Part shown: positions 19,568 to 30,134 of the stretch, piece by piece | How positions within the stretch are numbered: the stretch's first letter is position 1 | Layout: each line of letters starts with the position of its first letter | DNA from: Geminicoccaceae bacterium | Lineage (GTDB): Bacteria; Pseudomonadota; Alphaproteobacteria; Geminicoccales; Geminicoccaceae | Assembly (NCBI GenBank): GCA_028279345.1 | Contig: JANQNY010000006.1 | Coordinates: 124,001 to 188,000, forward strand | Direction of reading: 5' to 3' | Length of the DNA: 64,000 nucleotides | Made by a program: the position numbers and the translations under genes | Notes under the pieces: model-generated | Told to the model about the DNA's origin: nothing | Database searches by the model: none | The model's input: the letters and a program-made list of their open reading frames with translations, nothing else

Positions 19568-20446
19568 TCAGGCGACGAGATCGTCGGCGGGGGCCGCGAA
19601 CACCTGCGTCCAGTACTCGCCATACCGGTCGGCATTGCCATCGTCGACGAAACCGACGCCGATCTCCGTGTAGTGGGGACTCAGCATGTTCAAGCGGTGG
19701 CCGGGGCTGTCGAACCAGGCGGCGACGACCTCGTCCGGCGTCGCATAGCCAGCGGCGATGTTCTCGCCGACCCAAGTCCAATCATAGCCGGCGTCATCGA
19801 CCCGGTCGCCGACTCGATCACCGTCGCTTCCGACATGACTGAAGAAGTTCTTCGCGGCCATGTCGGCGCTGTGGCCGTCGGCGGCTTCGCTCAAGGCTGC
19901 GTTCACGGCGAGCGGATCGAGCCCATTCCGTGCGCGCAACGCGTTCGTCAGGTCGACGACCTGCCTTTCGAAGCCGTCCAGACCAGCGCTAGGCTTTGCT
20001 TCGGGCGGTTCCTCGGTCGACTGCTCCGCTTCGATCGGGATCAGCTCGATATAGTCGATCGCTGCATATTCGCCCCCCCGGGCACTCGCCCAGATGTGGA
20101 TATCGTCGCCAGGCGACAGCTCGACACTATCGTGCGTCTTCGTCTCCGTGGCATTCCGCTCGCCGCGGCGCGAATAACCGAGATCGTCGTCCATAGTGAA
20201 GCCAGCCAACTCGCCGCCGGCATTGACCGTTACCCGCGATTTACCATCATTCTCATCGAAGTAGTGCACGACGATTTCATACTCGCCGGCATCACCTGTG
20301 AACTCGGTCTTGAATTTGCCTTTGTTGCCCGGCCTCAGCCAGACGAATGCGTCATCGGAAGCGAAGCCGGCGCTGCCGACGACGTCGTAGCCATAGACGA
20401 TCTCCATATCTTCCGCTTCGATTCGGATGGCGTTGCTGGTCGCCAT
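19568..20446 (-). CDS. CBM-like + CAP/SCP domain protein without signal peptide
   Basis: 292 residues in two domains. Residues about 5-115 look like a CBM6/CBM35-type beta-sandwich: IRIEAEDM at the start, a GEYEIVVHYFDENDGKS strand-loop and GEYAAIDYIELIP at the end. After an acidic linker, residues about 145-285 are a CAP (SCP/PR-1) domain: LTNALRARNGLDPL, SEAADGHSADMA, GENIAAGYATPDEVV, SPGHRLNML and a closing GVGFVDDGNADRYGEYWTQVF. The CAP pocket residues His, Glu and His are all present. No Sec or Tat signal is seen, although CAP proteins are normally extracellular. GGAG upstream of ATG 20446 supports this start. Role unknown. Confidence 0.85.
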   Translation of the reverse strand: MATSNAIRIEAEDMEIVYGYDVVGSAGFASDDAFVWLRPGNKGKFKTEFTGDAGEYEIVVHYFDENDGKSRVTVNAGGELAGFTMDDDLGYSRRGERNATETKTHDSVELSPGDDIHIWASARGGEYAAIDYIELIPIEAEQSTEEPPEAKPSAGLDGFERQVVDLTNALRARNGLDPLAVNAALSEAADGHSADMAAKNFFSHVGSDGDRVGDRVDDAGYDWTWVGENIAAGYATPDEVVAAWFDSPGHRLNMLSPHYTEIGVGFVDDGNADRYGEYWTQVFAAPADDLVA

Positions 20447-20725
20447 TGTCGTCCTGCTCCCCTGGATCGATGCATGCGGATAGCCTCACGGTACATCTAA
20501 CCCTTTGACTGCATCGCCGGACATCTATTCCGAGCGATGGAAGCAACTGCCTCCGACCAATGATCAGCGGATGATTGTCGAAGAAGGGCAAGGTGATCGT
20601 GGGTCAACGAGCCTCAAGCAAGCTGGCCAACCAGCCGCGCGGCGCACCCGTAGCCGAAGGCCTTGCGCCTGCGCGCCCGCTATGGCCCTTACGCGCCAGC
20701 ACGCCAGCTCGGAGCCTCTTGATCC

Positions 20726-21256
20726 ATGCACCGACGTCTTTTCCTCACCCTCGCGGTGACAGCCCTGCTCTTCACATCGGTCGCCCGCGCGGCCGAGCCG
20801 GAAGACACCCTCTACCTCGAGCTCGACACAGGTCGCGTCGTGATCGAGCTACTGCCGAACGTGGCACCCGCGCATGTCGCACGAATCAAGGAACTCACCC
20901 GGGAGGGCTTCTACAACGGCGTCGTCTTCCATCGCGTCATCCCGGGCTTCATGGCGCAATCCGGCGATCCCACCGGGACTGGCCGAGGCGGCTCCGACAG
21001 GCCCGACCTGCCTGCCGAGTTCTCGAGCCTGCCCTTCGAGCGCGGCACCGTCGGTGCTGCGCGGACGGCGGACCCCAACAGCGCCAACAGCCAGTGGTTC
21101 ATCACGTTCGGGCCGACGCCACATCTCAACGGTGACTACACCGTCTGGGGACGCGTGATCGACGGCATGGAAGCCGTAGATGCTATCGCCCCCGGCGAGC
21201 CACCTGTCGAGCCGACGCAGATCATCGAGGCGCGCATCGCCGCTGACGTCGACTGA
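20726..21256 (+). CDS. ppiA: Exported peptidyl-prolyl cis-trans isomerase (cyclophilin)
   Basis: 176 residues. A Sec signal peptide (MHRRLFLTLAVTALLF...ARAAE) precedes a complete cyclophilin domain: FYNGVVFHRVIPGFMAQSGDPTGTG with the catalytic-region Arg, GTVGAART and NSQWFITF. It should act in the periplasm on prolyl peptide bonds of folding exported proteins. The cytosolic paralogue begins 28 bases downstream on the same strand, so the two form an operon. Confidence 0.93.
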   Translation: MHRRLFLTLAVTALLFTSVARAAEPEDTLYLELDTGRVVIELLPNVAPAHVARIKELTREGFYNGVVFHRVIPGFMAQSGDPTGTGRGGSDRPDLPAEFSSLPFERGTVGAARTADPNSANSQWFITFGPTPHLNGDYTVWGRVIDGMEAVDAIAPGEPPVEPTQIIEARIAADVD

Positions 21257-21284
21257 CCCCCTTCACAAGCGAGGACACACCGTC

Positions 21285-21764
21285 ATGAGCACGGTCGACC
21301 TGGAAGATATTCTCTATCTCGATCTCGAGCATGGCCGGATCGTGATCCAGCTCTTGTCGGGCACGGCACCTGGGCATGTCGAGCGCATCAAGGAGCTGAC
21401 CCGCGAGGGGTTCTACGACGGCGTCGTGTTCCACCGCGTCATCCCGGGCTTCATGGCCCAGTCGGGCGATCCCACCGGCACCGGCCGGGGCGGCTCCGAC
21501 AAGCCGGACCTCAAGGCGGAGTTCTCCAAGCTGCCGTTCGAGCGGGGGACGGTGGGGGCCGCGCGGACCAACAACCCCGACAGCGCCAACAGCCAGTGGT
21601 TCATCTGCTTTCAGCCCACCCCGCACCTCAACGGCCAGTATACGATTTGGGGGCAGGTAACGAAGGGCATGGACGTGGTCGACAAGATCGCTACGGGCGA
21701 GCCGCCGCGGCAGCCCGACAAGATCGTCAAGGCGAGCATCGCCGCGGACGTCGAGGCCGGCTAG
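21285..21764 (+). CDS. ppiB: Cytosolic peptidyl-prolyl cis-trans isomerase (cyclophilin)
   Basis: 159 residues, cyclophilin domain only. FYDGVVFHRVIPGFMAQSGDP, SDKPDLKAEFSKLPFERGTVGAART and SANSQWFICF are near-identical to the preceding gene, showing a tandem duplication followed by gain or loss of the signal peptide. ATG 21285 gives the standard N-terminus; the preceding in-frame stretch overlaps ppiA and is Ser/Arg-rich, hence not coding. Probably a general cytosolic foldase. Confidence 0.93.
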   Translation: MSTVDLEDILYLDLEHGRIVIQLLSGTAPGHVERIKELTREGFYDGVVFHRVIPGFMAQSGDPTGTGRGGSDKPDLKAEFSKLPFERGTVGAARTNNPDSANSQWFICFQPTPHLNGQYTIWGQVTKGMDVVDKIATGEPPRQPDKIVKASIAADVEAG

Positions 21765-21803
21765 AGGGATATCCTGTCAGAGCAAATCCGGCGCCATCCG
21801 CCC

Positions 21804-21848
21804 CGCCCTTCCGCCCCTGAGCGTAGGATGCCATCGGGCGGAAGGGCG
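21804..21848. repeat. Perfect 13-bp inverted repeat, possible terminator
   Basis: CGCCCTTCCGCCC at 21804-21816 is matched exactly by its reverse complement at 21836-21848 with a 19-base loop. It starts 40 bases after the ppiB stop and ends 39 bases before the ABC-F start. The stem would be very stable in RNA. No T-run follows, so Rho-independent termination is uncertain; an attenuator or processing hairpin is also possible. Confidence 0.55.
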
Positions 21849-21887
21849 GAGGCGCGGGTGGTTCCAGCTCAGTAGGAACGACGCCAG

Positions 21888-23777
21888 ATGATCACGTTCG
21901 CCGGGGTCACGGTCCGCATCGGCGGGCGGTCGCTCCTCGAGCAGGTCGACCTCGCCCTCCCGCTCGACCAGCGTTATGGCCTGGTCGGCCGGAACGGGAC
22001 TGGCAAGTCGACACTCCTGCGCCTGCTGGAGGGCAGCCTCGAGCCCGATGAGGGCACCTTGGAGCGGCCGGAACGGTTGATCATCGGGGCCGTGGCGCAG
22101 GAAGCGCCGGGCGGGCAGCAGACGCCCCTGGCAGCCGTGCTGGCGGCCGACAAGGAACGCGCACGCTTGGTCTTGGAGCGCGACACCACGAGCGATCCGA
22201 TGCGGCTCGCCGAGATCGAGACCAGGCTGCACGAGATCGGCGCCGACGCGGCACCGGCGCGCGCGGCGCGCATCTTGAAGGGCCTCGGCTTCGATGACGC
22301 CATGCAGGCGGCCCCGCTCTCAGGCTTCTCGGGCGGTTGGCGCATGCGTGTGGCGCTCGCGGCGGTCCTGTTTGTCGAGCCCGATCTGCTCCTCTTGGAC
22401 GAGCCCACCAATCACCTCGATCTCGAAGCCGCGATCTGGCTCACCGATCACCTCAAGCGCTACCCGCGCACCCTCATCCTGGTGAGCCACGACCGCGAGC
22501 TCCTGAATGCGGTGCCGCAGGCGATCGTCCACCTGAGCCAGCAGCGCCTCAGGCTCTATCGCGGCAACTACGACGCCTTCGCCAGGACACGCGGCGAGCA
22601 GGCCATCCTGGAGGCCAAGGAGGCGGCCAAGGTCGCCGAGCGCAAGGCGCACCTGCAGAGCTTCGTCGACCGCTTCCGCTACAAGGCCTCGAAGGCTCGC
22701 CAAGCGCAGAGCCGGCTCAAGATGATCGAGCGGCTGGGCGATGCCGCACCGCAACCGCCCGAGCCCGACGTGGTTTTCACCCTACCGCGACCGACCCCGC
22801 CGCCACCGCCGATGATCACCCTCGATGAGGCGTCGGTCGGCTATGACGGCAAGCCGGTGCTGCGCGATCTCGACCTGCGCCTGAACCCGGAGGATCGGAT
22901 CGCGCTGCTGGGCGCCAACGGCAATGGCAAGTCCACGCTCGCCAAGCTGCTCGCCGACCGGCTCGCGCCGCTCTCCGGCAAAATCGTCCGCGCCCGCGAT
23001 CTGCGGGTCGGCTTCTTCGCCCAGCACCAGATCGAGGACCTCGAGCCCGAGGACAGCGCCCTCGACCATCTGAGGCGACTGAGGCCGGACGCCCGCGAGC
23101 AGGCGCTGCGGGCGGAGCTGGCGCGCTTCGGTCTCGGCGCGGAGAAGAGCGGCACGCCCGCGGCACGGCTCTCGGGCGGCGAGAAGGCACGGCTCGCGCT
23201 TTGCCTCCTCTGCGTTGCCCAGCCGCAGCTCTTGATCCTCGACGAGCCTACGAACCACCTCGACATCGACAGCCGCGAAGCGCTTGTCGAGGCGTTGAAC
23301 GACTATCCGGGTGCCGTCGTCATCGTCAGCCACGACATCCAGCTCCTGGAGCTGACCGCCGATGAGCTGTGGCTGGTCAATGACGGGCGCGTCAGGCATT
23401 TCGAGGGCGACCTGGGCGACTATCGCCGATGGCTCAAGGATGGCACGCCGCCGCCCGCCAAGCAGACTCCCCAGCCGGTGCGACCGGCAGCTCCCTCGCC
23501 GGTCCCCTCCGCGGCACCAGGCAGGCGGCTCGATCCGGCGCTCCGCCGCAGCAAGCTGGCACCGCTGCGCCGTGCGCTCGGCGAGGTCGAACGGCGCATC
23601 GCGCAGCTCGAGCGTGAGAAGCAGGCCCTAGCCCAACGGATGGCCGATCCGGTGACCTTTGCCGACGACGGGGTAGCACAGGCAGCGGTCCGCCAGCTCG
23701 GTCATGTCGAGCACGAAATGGCCACACTCGAGGCACGCTGGCTGGAGCTCGGCGAGGCGATCGATCAGCTGAGCTGA
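21888..23777 (+). CDS. ABC-F family ATPase (YheS/Uup type)
   Basis: 629 residues without membrane segments, two ABC domains in tandem. Walker A motifs are GRNGTGKST (about residue 36) and GANGNGKST (about 344); signature motifs are SGFSGGWRMR and RLSGGEKARL; both Walker B copies read LDEPTNHLD. The inter-domain linker is charged and helical, and a C-terminal coiled coil (about 555-625) resembles Uup/YheS. ABC-F proteins bind the ribosomal E site and relieve stalls or act on peptide-bond chemistry; they are not transporters. Which subfamily it is in is not settled. No ribosome-protection resistance context is present. Confidence 0.92.
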   Translation: MITFAGVTVRIGGRSLLEQVDLALPLDQRYGLVGRNGTGKSTLLRLLEGSLEPDEGTLERPERLIIGAVAQEAPGGQQTPLAAVLAADKERARLVLERDTTSDPMRLAEIETRLHEIGADAAPARAARILKGLGFDDAMQAAPLSGFSGGWRMRVALAAVLFVEPDLLLLDEPTNHLDLEAAIWLTDHLKRYPRTLILVSHDRELLNAVPQAIVHLSQQRLRLYRGNYDAFARTRGEQAILEAKEAAKVAERKAHLQSFVDRFRYKASKARQAQSRLKMIERLGDAAPQPPEPDVVFTLPRPTPPPPPMITLDEASVGYDGKPVLRDLDLRLNPEDRIALLGANGNGKSTLAKLLADRLAPLSGKIVRARDLRVGFFAQHQIEDLEPEDSALDHLRRLRPDAREQALRAELARFGLGAEKSGTPAARLSGGEKARLALCLLCVAQPQLLILDEPTNHLDIDSREALVEALNDYPGAVVIVSHDIQLLELTADELWLVNDGRVRHFEGDLGDYRRWLKDGTPPPAKQTPQPVRPAAPSPVPSAAPGRRLDPALRRSKLAPLRRALGEVERRIAQLEREKQALAQRMADPVTFADDGVAQAAVRQLGHVEHEMATLEARWLELGEAIDQLS

Positions 23778-23803
23778 GACCTAAGGCCTCCTTAAGGTTG
23801 ACT

Positions 23804-23832
23804 TTGCCTGCTGGCCGTGCCTGTGCTACCTT
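23804..23832 (+). promoter_or_regulatory. Putative sigma-70-like promoter of the phasin-like gene
   Basis: TTGCCT at 23804-23809 and TACCTT at 23827-23832 are separated by 17 bases. An alternative upstream box TTGACT is at 23798-23803. The GTG start at 23874 would leave a leader of about 35 bases. Position and spacing are right; the hexamers are only moderate matches. Confidence 0.4.
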
Positions 23833-23833
23833 G

Positions 23834-23848
23834 TGCTGCGTTGCAGCA
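23834..23848. promoter_or_regulatory. Palindrome TGCTGC-GTT-GCAGCA, candidate PhaR operator
   Basis: A perfect 6-bp inverted repeat with a 3-base centre sits directly downstream of the predicted -10 box and ahead of the phasin-like gene. Its core is CTGC-N3-GCAG, which is the binding pattern I recall for PhaR, the PHB-sensing repressor of phasin genes in alphaproteobacteria. The position over the transcription start suits a repressor. The regulator gene is not in the window, so the link is inference. Confidence 0.5.
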
Positions 23849-23873
23849 TAAGGCCTTGCGTGGAGACGGCCCC

Positions 23874-24461
23874 GTGAAGAACCCCTTCCTCGATGCCATG
23901 GCAGCGCCAATGGCGATGACCTCGGCCACCAAGTTCATGCGGCTCCTGCAGGAGCAGCAGATGGACACGGTCGAAACCAGCGTGAGGGCCCTCTCCTGTC
24001 GTGATCCGATGCAGCTCGTGACGCTGCACCAGGCGTTCCTGCAGCGGATGGTGGGGCGCTGGACGGCAGCGGCCGCCGCGGCGAAGGACAGCGCGAAGGG
24101 CGCAGCCAAGGATACGAAGGCAGCCGTACAGAAGGCAGAGGCCGTCCTCAAGGAGGCGAAGACCGCTGCTACGCCTCCACCGCCGGCAGCTCCCAAGTTG
24201 GCGCAGGCAACGCCGAAGGTCGTGCCCGCCCCAGTCAAGCCGCCGGCGCCGAAGCTCGCCGCCGCCAACGACGACCTGACGGTGATCAAGGGCATCGGCC
24301 CCAAGTTCGCAAAGACACTGAACGAGCATGGCATCACCAGCTACCGCCAGCTTGCGAGCCTCAAGCCGAAGGAGGTGGAGGCTCTCGAAGCCAAGCTGGG
24401 CTTCAGCGGCCGCTTCGAGCGCGAAGGCTGGATCGAGCAGGCGCGCGAACTGGCGCACTGA
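23874..24461 (+). CDS. Phasin-like protein with C-terminal helix-hairpin-helix domain
   Basis: 195 residues from GTG 23874, chosen because GGAG lies eight bases upstream and the longer frame has no such site. Residues 1-65 are helical, Met/Gln-rich and short-phasin-like (NPFLDAMAAPMAM, FMRLLQEQQMDTVETS). An Ala/Lys/Pro-rich linker follows (about 65-130, resembling histone-H1-like or PHB-granule DNA-binding tails). The C-terminus (about 135-195) has DDLTVIKGIGPKFAKTLNEHGITSYRQLASL, a helix-hairpin-helix/SAF-type DNA-binding module also seen in ribosomal- and nuclease-linked proteins. It may link PHB granules to DNA. Assignment of the N-terminus to phasins is moderate. Confidence 0.7.
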   Translation: MKNPFLDAMAAPMAMTSATKFMRLLQEQQMDTVETSVRALSCRDPMQLVTLHQAFLQRMVGRWTAAAAAAKDSAKGAAKDTKAAVQKAEAVLKEAKTAATPPPPAAPKLAQATPKVVPAPVKPPAPKLAAANDDLTVIKGIGPKFAKTLNEHGITSYRQLASLKPKEVEALEAKLGFSGRFEREGWIEQARELAH

Positions 24462-24476
24462 TAGGGCGTCTGGCGC

Positions 24477-25277
24477 TCAGTAGCTGAACGAGCGGCACTC
24501 CTCATTGCCGACGCAGGCACGCCGCGTGTAGAGCGCTGCCTGCAGCCCACCTTGGACGCGCGTGCGCATCACGAGCGGCACCATCGCCTCGTCGTCGCTG
24601 ACCAGGACGACGAGGCGCCGTTCCTCGCGGTCGCCGTCATCGAAGCCCGCGAGCGGCCGGAGCAAGACCTCGAGCTCAAAGATGGGCGTGGGGCCCGTGT
24701 CGAAGTCGGCGTCGCGCCGCTCCACGAGGCGCACCGCTAGATCGTAGCGGCGCCGACCGTCGAACACGGCGAACCGCGTCGTGTCGGGGCCACCGTCGCG
24801 CGCGCTAAAGAGCCAGCCGCGGATGGCGGTGAACGCCGCCAGCGGATCGACGGTGCCGTCCCGCAGCGCCGCCGGCACCTCCGACGGCTCCTCCTTGCCG
24901 CGCTTGAAGGTGGCGAGGTCGATGACCCGCCCGTCGCCGTCATAGCGGATCATGACGCGGCGATTTGAGCGCTTACTTTCGGTCTCGAAGTCGAAGCTCA
25001 GCGTTCTGGGTCGCGTGCCGTCCAGGCGCGAGAGTGAGTGGCTCGCGCTGCTGAAGCCGGTGAGCTCGCGCGCGAGACCGACCGTCTCGACCAACAGATC
25101 CTGAGTCACCTCCTCGGCCTGGACCTGGGTGCTCAGCTCGGCGCGACCGACGGTCATCCCGAGAAAGCTCATATCCATCTCGAGCACGAGGTCCTCGGGC
25201 GCTGCCGCCGACGTGCTGGGCCCATCGACGAGCAAAGCCGCGGCGAGCGCCACGCCGCATAAACGAGCAGCCATCAT
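24477..25277 (-). CDS. DUF3108 exported protein
   Basis: 266 residues, Sec signal peptide ending near AAA-PEDL (residue 26). The mature part matches DUF3108: LVLEMDMSFLGMTVGRAELS near the start, a central PLAAFTAIRGWLF and ending in FELEVLLRPLAGF...VPLVMRTRV. The fold is a beta-rich periplasmic or lipid-binding-like domain of unknown role. ATG 25274 (second Met) is an equally good start. It is divergent from uvrA and convergent with the phasin-like gene 15 bases away. Confidence 0.82.
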   Translation of the reverse strand: MMAARLCGVALAAALLVDGPSTSAAAPEDLVLEMDMSFLGMTVGRAELSTQVQAEEVTQDLLVETVGLARELTGFSSASHSLSRLDGTRPRTLSFDFETESKRSNRRVMIRYDGDGRVIDLATFKRGKEEPSEVPAALRDGTVDPLAAFTAIRGWLFSARDGGPDTTRFAVFDGRRRYDLAVRLVERRDADFDTGPTPIFELEVLLRPLAGFDDGDREERRLVVLVSDDEAMVPLVMRTRVQGGLQAALYTRRACVGNEECRSFSY

Positions 25278-25423
25278 GTCGTCATGTCCTCAGCCGTTTG
25301 GCACGACCGGGTTAGGCGCGCCGCGTTGAACGGGTTGTTAATGTGGACCTGCGTGCACGCTGGCCCAGGGCTCGGCTGCGCGCCATATTGGGGCGGTCGC
25401 AATCTGGAGCGTCAGCGAAGGCC

Positions 25424-28279
<2,856 letters not shown>

Positions 28280-28310
28280 GACGCCGTCGCGTCGGCCAGT
28301 GCAGGGATGA

Positions 28311-28958
28311 CTACCGCTTCCGCCGGCGCAGATACGCGCCGACGCCCAGAACAGCCAAACCCGCCAGCAGCATCGGCGCGGCCGCGGGCAATGGGACGAC
28401 GTTGATCGCGAAATCGCCGTTGCGCTGATTGCCGTTGGCATCGAGAAAGTCGGGCAACGAGCTTCCGGCAAAGCCTGCGGTCAACGAGGTCGGATGGATC
28501 GTGTCCCAGTGCGAGATAAAGACCTGGTAGCTCCCCGGGCCGAACGCTGCAGGCGTGGCAGCGAGGTTCGCCTCAATCACAACATCGAATGCTGCGCCAG
28601 TGGAGGGATCGACCGTGGTGGAGCCATCGTCGGTCGTGGTCCCGGGGACGATCTCGGTACTCAGCGTGCCGGGATCGGGGACATCGACGGTGATGACCTC
28701 GTAGATGGAGACCCGAACATGCGCTCCGCCGGCTGGCACCGGCGCACCATCGACATCTTCACCGCCAGCGTAGCCGATACCTTCCAATCGATAGACGCCC
28801 GGAGTGGCGATCTCGAGGTCGAGCAACGCGGAATCGCTCGGGTTCGCGAGCGTGCCCGACAAGGTGATCGGCGGCACCGCAGCGTCGGCGACGGTCGACG
28901 CGGACATCGCCAGCCAAGCTCCCAGGACGATCACCAAGGATGACGCAGTTCGAACCAT
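28311..28958 (-). CDS. VPLPA-CTERM (PEP-CTERM-like) exported protein
   Basis: 215 residues. Signal peptide from MVRTASSLVIVLGAWLAMSAST. The middle is beta-rich with TPGVYRLEGIGYAGGED and no known catalytic motif. The C-terminus is NVVPLPAAAPMLLAGLAVLG followed by a basic RRRKR: a VPLPA-type sorting signal, hydrophobic helix and positive tail, the exosortase-type recognition pattern. Thus it is likely processed and displayed on, or secreted from, the cell with an exopolysaccharide system; no exosortase is in the window. ATG 28958 was chosen over 28976 because GGGGGAG lies six bases upstream. It is convergent with uvrA. Confidence 0.78.
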   Translation of the reverse strand: MVRTASSLVIVLGAWLAMSASTVADAAVPPITLSGTLANPSDSALLDLEIATPGVYRLEGIGYAGGEDVDGAPVPAGGAHVRVSIYEVITVDVPDPGTLSTEIVPGTTTDDGSTTVDPSTGAAFDVVIEANLAATPAAFGPGSYQVFISHWDTIHPTSLTAGFAGSSLPDFLDANGNQRNGDFAINVVPLPAAAPMLLAGLAVLGVGAYLRRRKR

Positions 28959-29055
28959 GTTCCACTCCCCCAACATAATTTACAAACCGTAACGTGCTCG
29001 GTCATGCGACACAAGGTGCTTGTCGATCAAGCGTGTCTCAAATGAAGTGCCGACG

Positions 29056-30033
29056 ATGACGATGAAGCCCACCCCGGTAGCCGTTGAAGTCTGTCGTGGC
29101 GGTCTCGTCGAGAGCCGCCACCGGGTGGCGCTCGCGGTGGCGGAGCCGGACGGCCGCCTGCTGCATCAGCTCGGCGACGTCAAGACGCCCATCTACCCGC
29201 GCTCCTCGGTCAAGCCGATCCAGGCCGTGTCGCTCCTTGATACGGGCGCCGCCGACGCGTTCGAGGTGACCGCCGAGGAGCTGGCCCTCGCCTGCGCCTC
29301 GCATGGCGGCGAGCCCATGCATGTCGAGCGGGTGCGTGCCTGGCTCGCGCGCATCGGTCTCGACGAGGGTGCCCTCGCCTGCGGCGCCCACGCGCCGATG
29401 CATCGGCCGAGCGCGCGGGTGCTCAGAGCCGGAGGCGACGGGCCGACGGCCGTGCACAACAACTGCTCGGGCAAGCACACCGGCATGCTCTCGACCGCCA
29501 TCCATCTGGGCGAGCCGACTGCGGGCTATCTGGAGCCCGACCACCCGGTGCAACGGCGCATCCGCGAAGTCTTTGAAGAGCTGAGCGGCGAGCGCATGGC
29601 CCCGCCCGGCGTCGACGGCTGCGGCGTCCCCAACTGGCCGATGCCGCTCGCGACCCTCGCGGTCGCGCTCGCCAAGCTGATGGAGCGGGGTGAGACCGCG
29701 GAGCGCATCTTCGCCGCCATGCGCGCGCACCCAGAGCTGGTCGCCGGCACAGGGCGGATCGACACGGCACTGATGCAAGCGCGGCCCGACATCGTCTCTA
29801 AGGGCGGCGCCGAAGGCGTGCATATCGCCATCCTGCCCGAGCGGCGCCTCGCCCTGGCGCTGAAGGCCGAGGACGGCGCCAGCCGTGCCGCCGACGTGGC
29901 GCTGATCGCAGCACTCGACAAGCTCGTCGGCGGGGACGAGCGCCTACGCAGCCTCGGCACGGCGCCCGTGCACAGCGTCGCCGGCCGCTTGGTCGGCGAA
30001 GTGCGCCCGACACGTGGCTGGCCCGATGCTTGA
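29056..30033 (+). CDS. L-asparaginase, Asparaginase_II (rhizobial thermolabile) family
   Basis: 325 residues. It hydrolyses L-asparagine to aspartate and ammonia. The family's S-x-x-K dyad is visible in RSSVKPIQAV (about residues 49-58), followed by EELALACASHGGEPMH, NNCSGKHTGML (about 135-145) and DGCGVPNWPMPLA. It is the fold related to serine beta-lactamases, not the E. coli AnsA/AnsB fold. ATG 29056 or 29062 are both possible, with no strong ribosome site. It stands alone after the divergent VPLPA gene. Confidence 0.88.
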   Translation: MTMKPTPVAVEVCRGGLVESRHRVALAVAEPDGRLLHQLGDVKTPIYPRSSVKPIQAVSLLDTGAADAFEVTAEELALACASHGGEPMHVERVRAWLARIGLDEGALACGAHAPMHRPSARVLRAGGDGPTAVHNNCSGKHTGMLSTAIHLGEPTAGYLEPDHPVQRRIREVFEELSGERMAPPGVDGCGVPNWPMPLATLAVALAKLMERGETAERIFAAMRAHPELVAGTGRIDTALMQARPDIVSKGGAEGVHIAILPERRLALALKAEDGASRAADVALIAALDKLVGGDERLRSLGTAPVHSVAGRLVGEVRPTRGWPDA

Positions 30034-30134
30034 GAACTCAGGCGCGGCTTCTCCGATTTCTTCTCCGTCTAGTCACCCGAGCCACCATCTCAACAGTCCC
30101 AAATCTCGTCTTGGCGTCAAAGCCTGATACTTGC

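Noticed and set aside
25278-25423. Possible LexA box upstream of uvrA
   Set aside because: Neither GTTC-N7-GTTC nor GAAC-N7-GAAC is present; the nearest GAAC/GTT stretch around 25328 lacks the second half-site.
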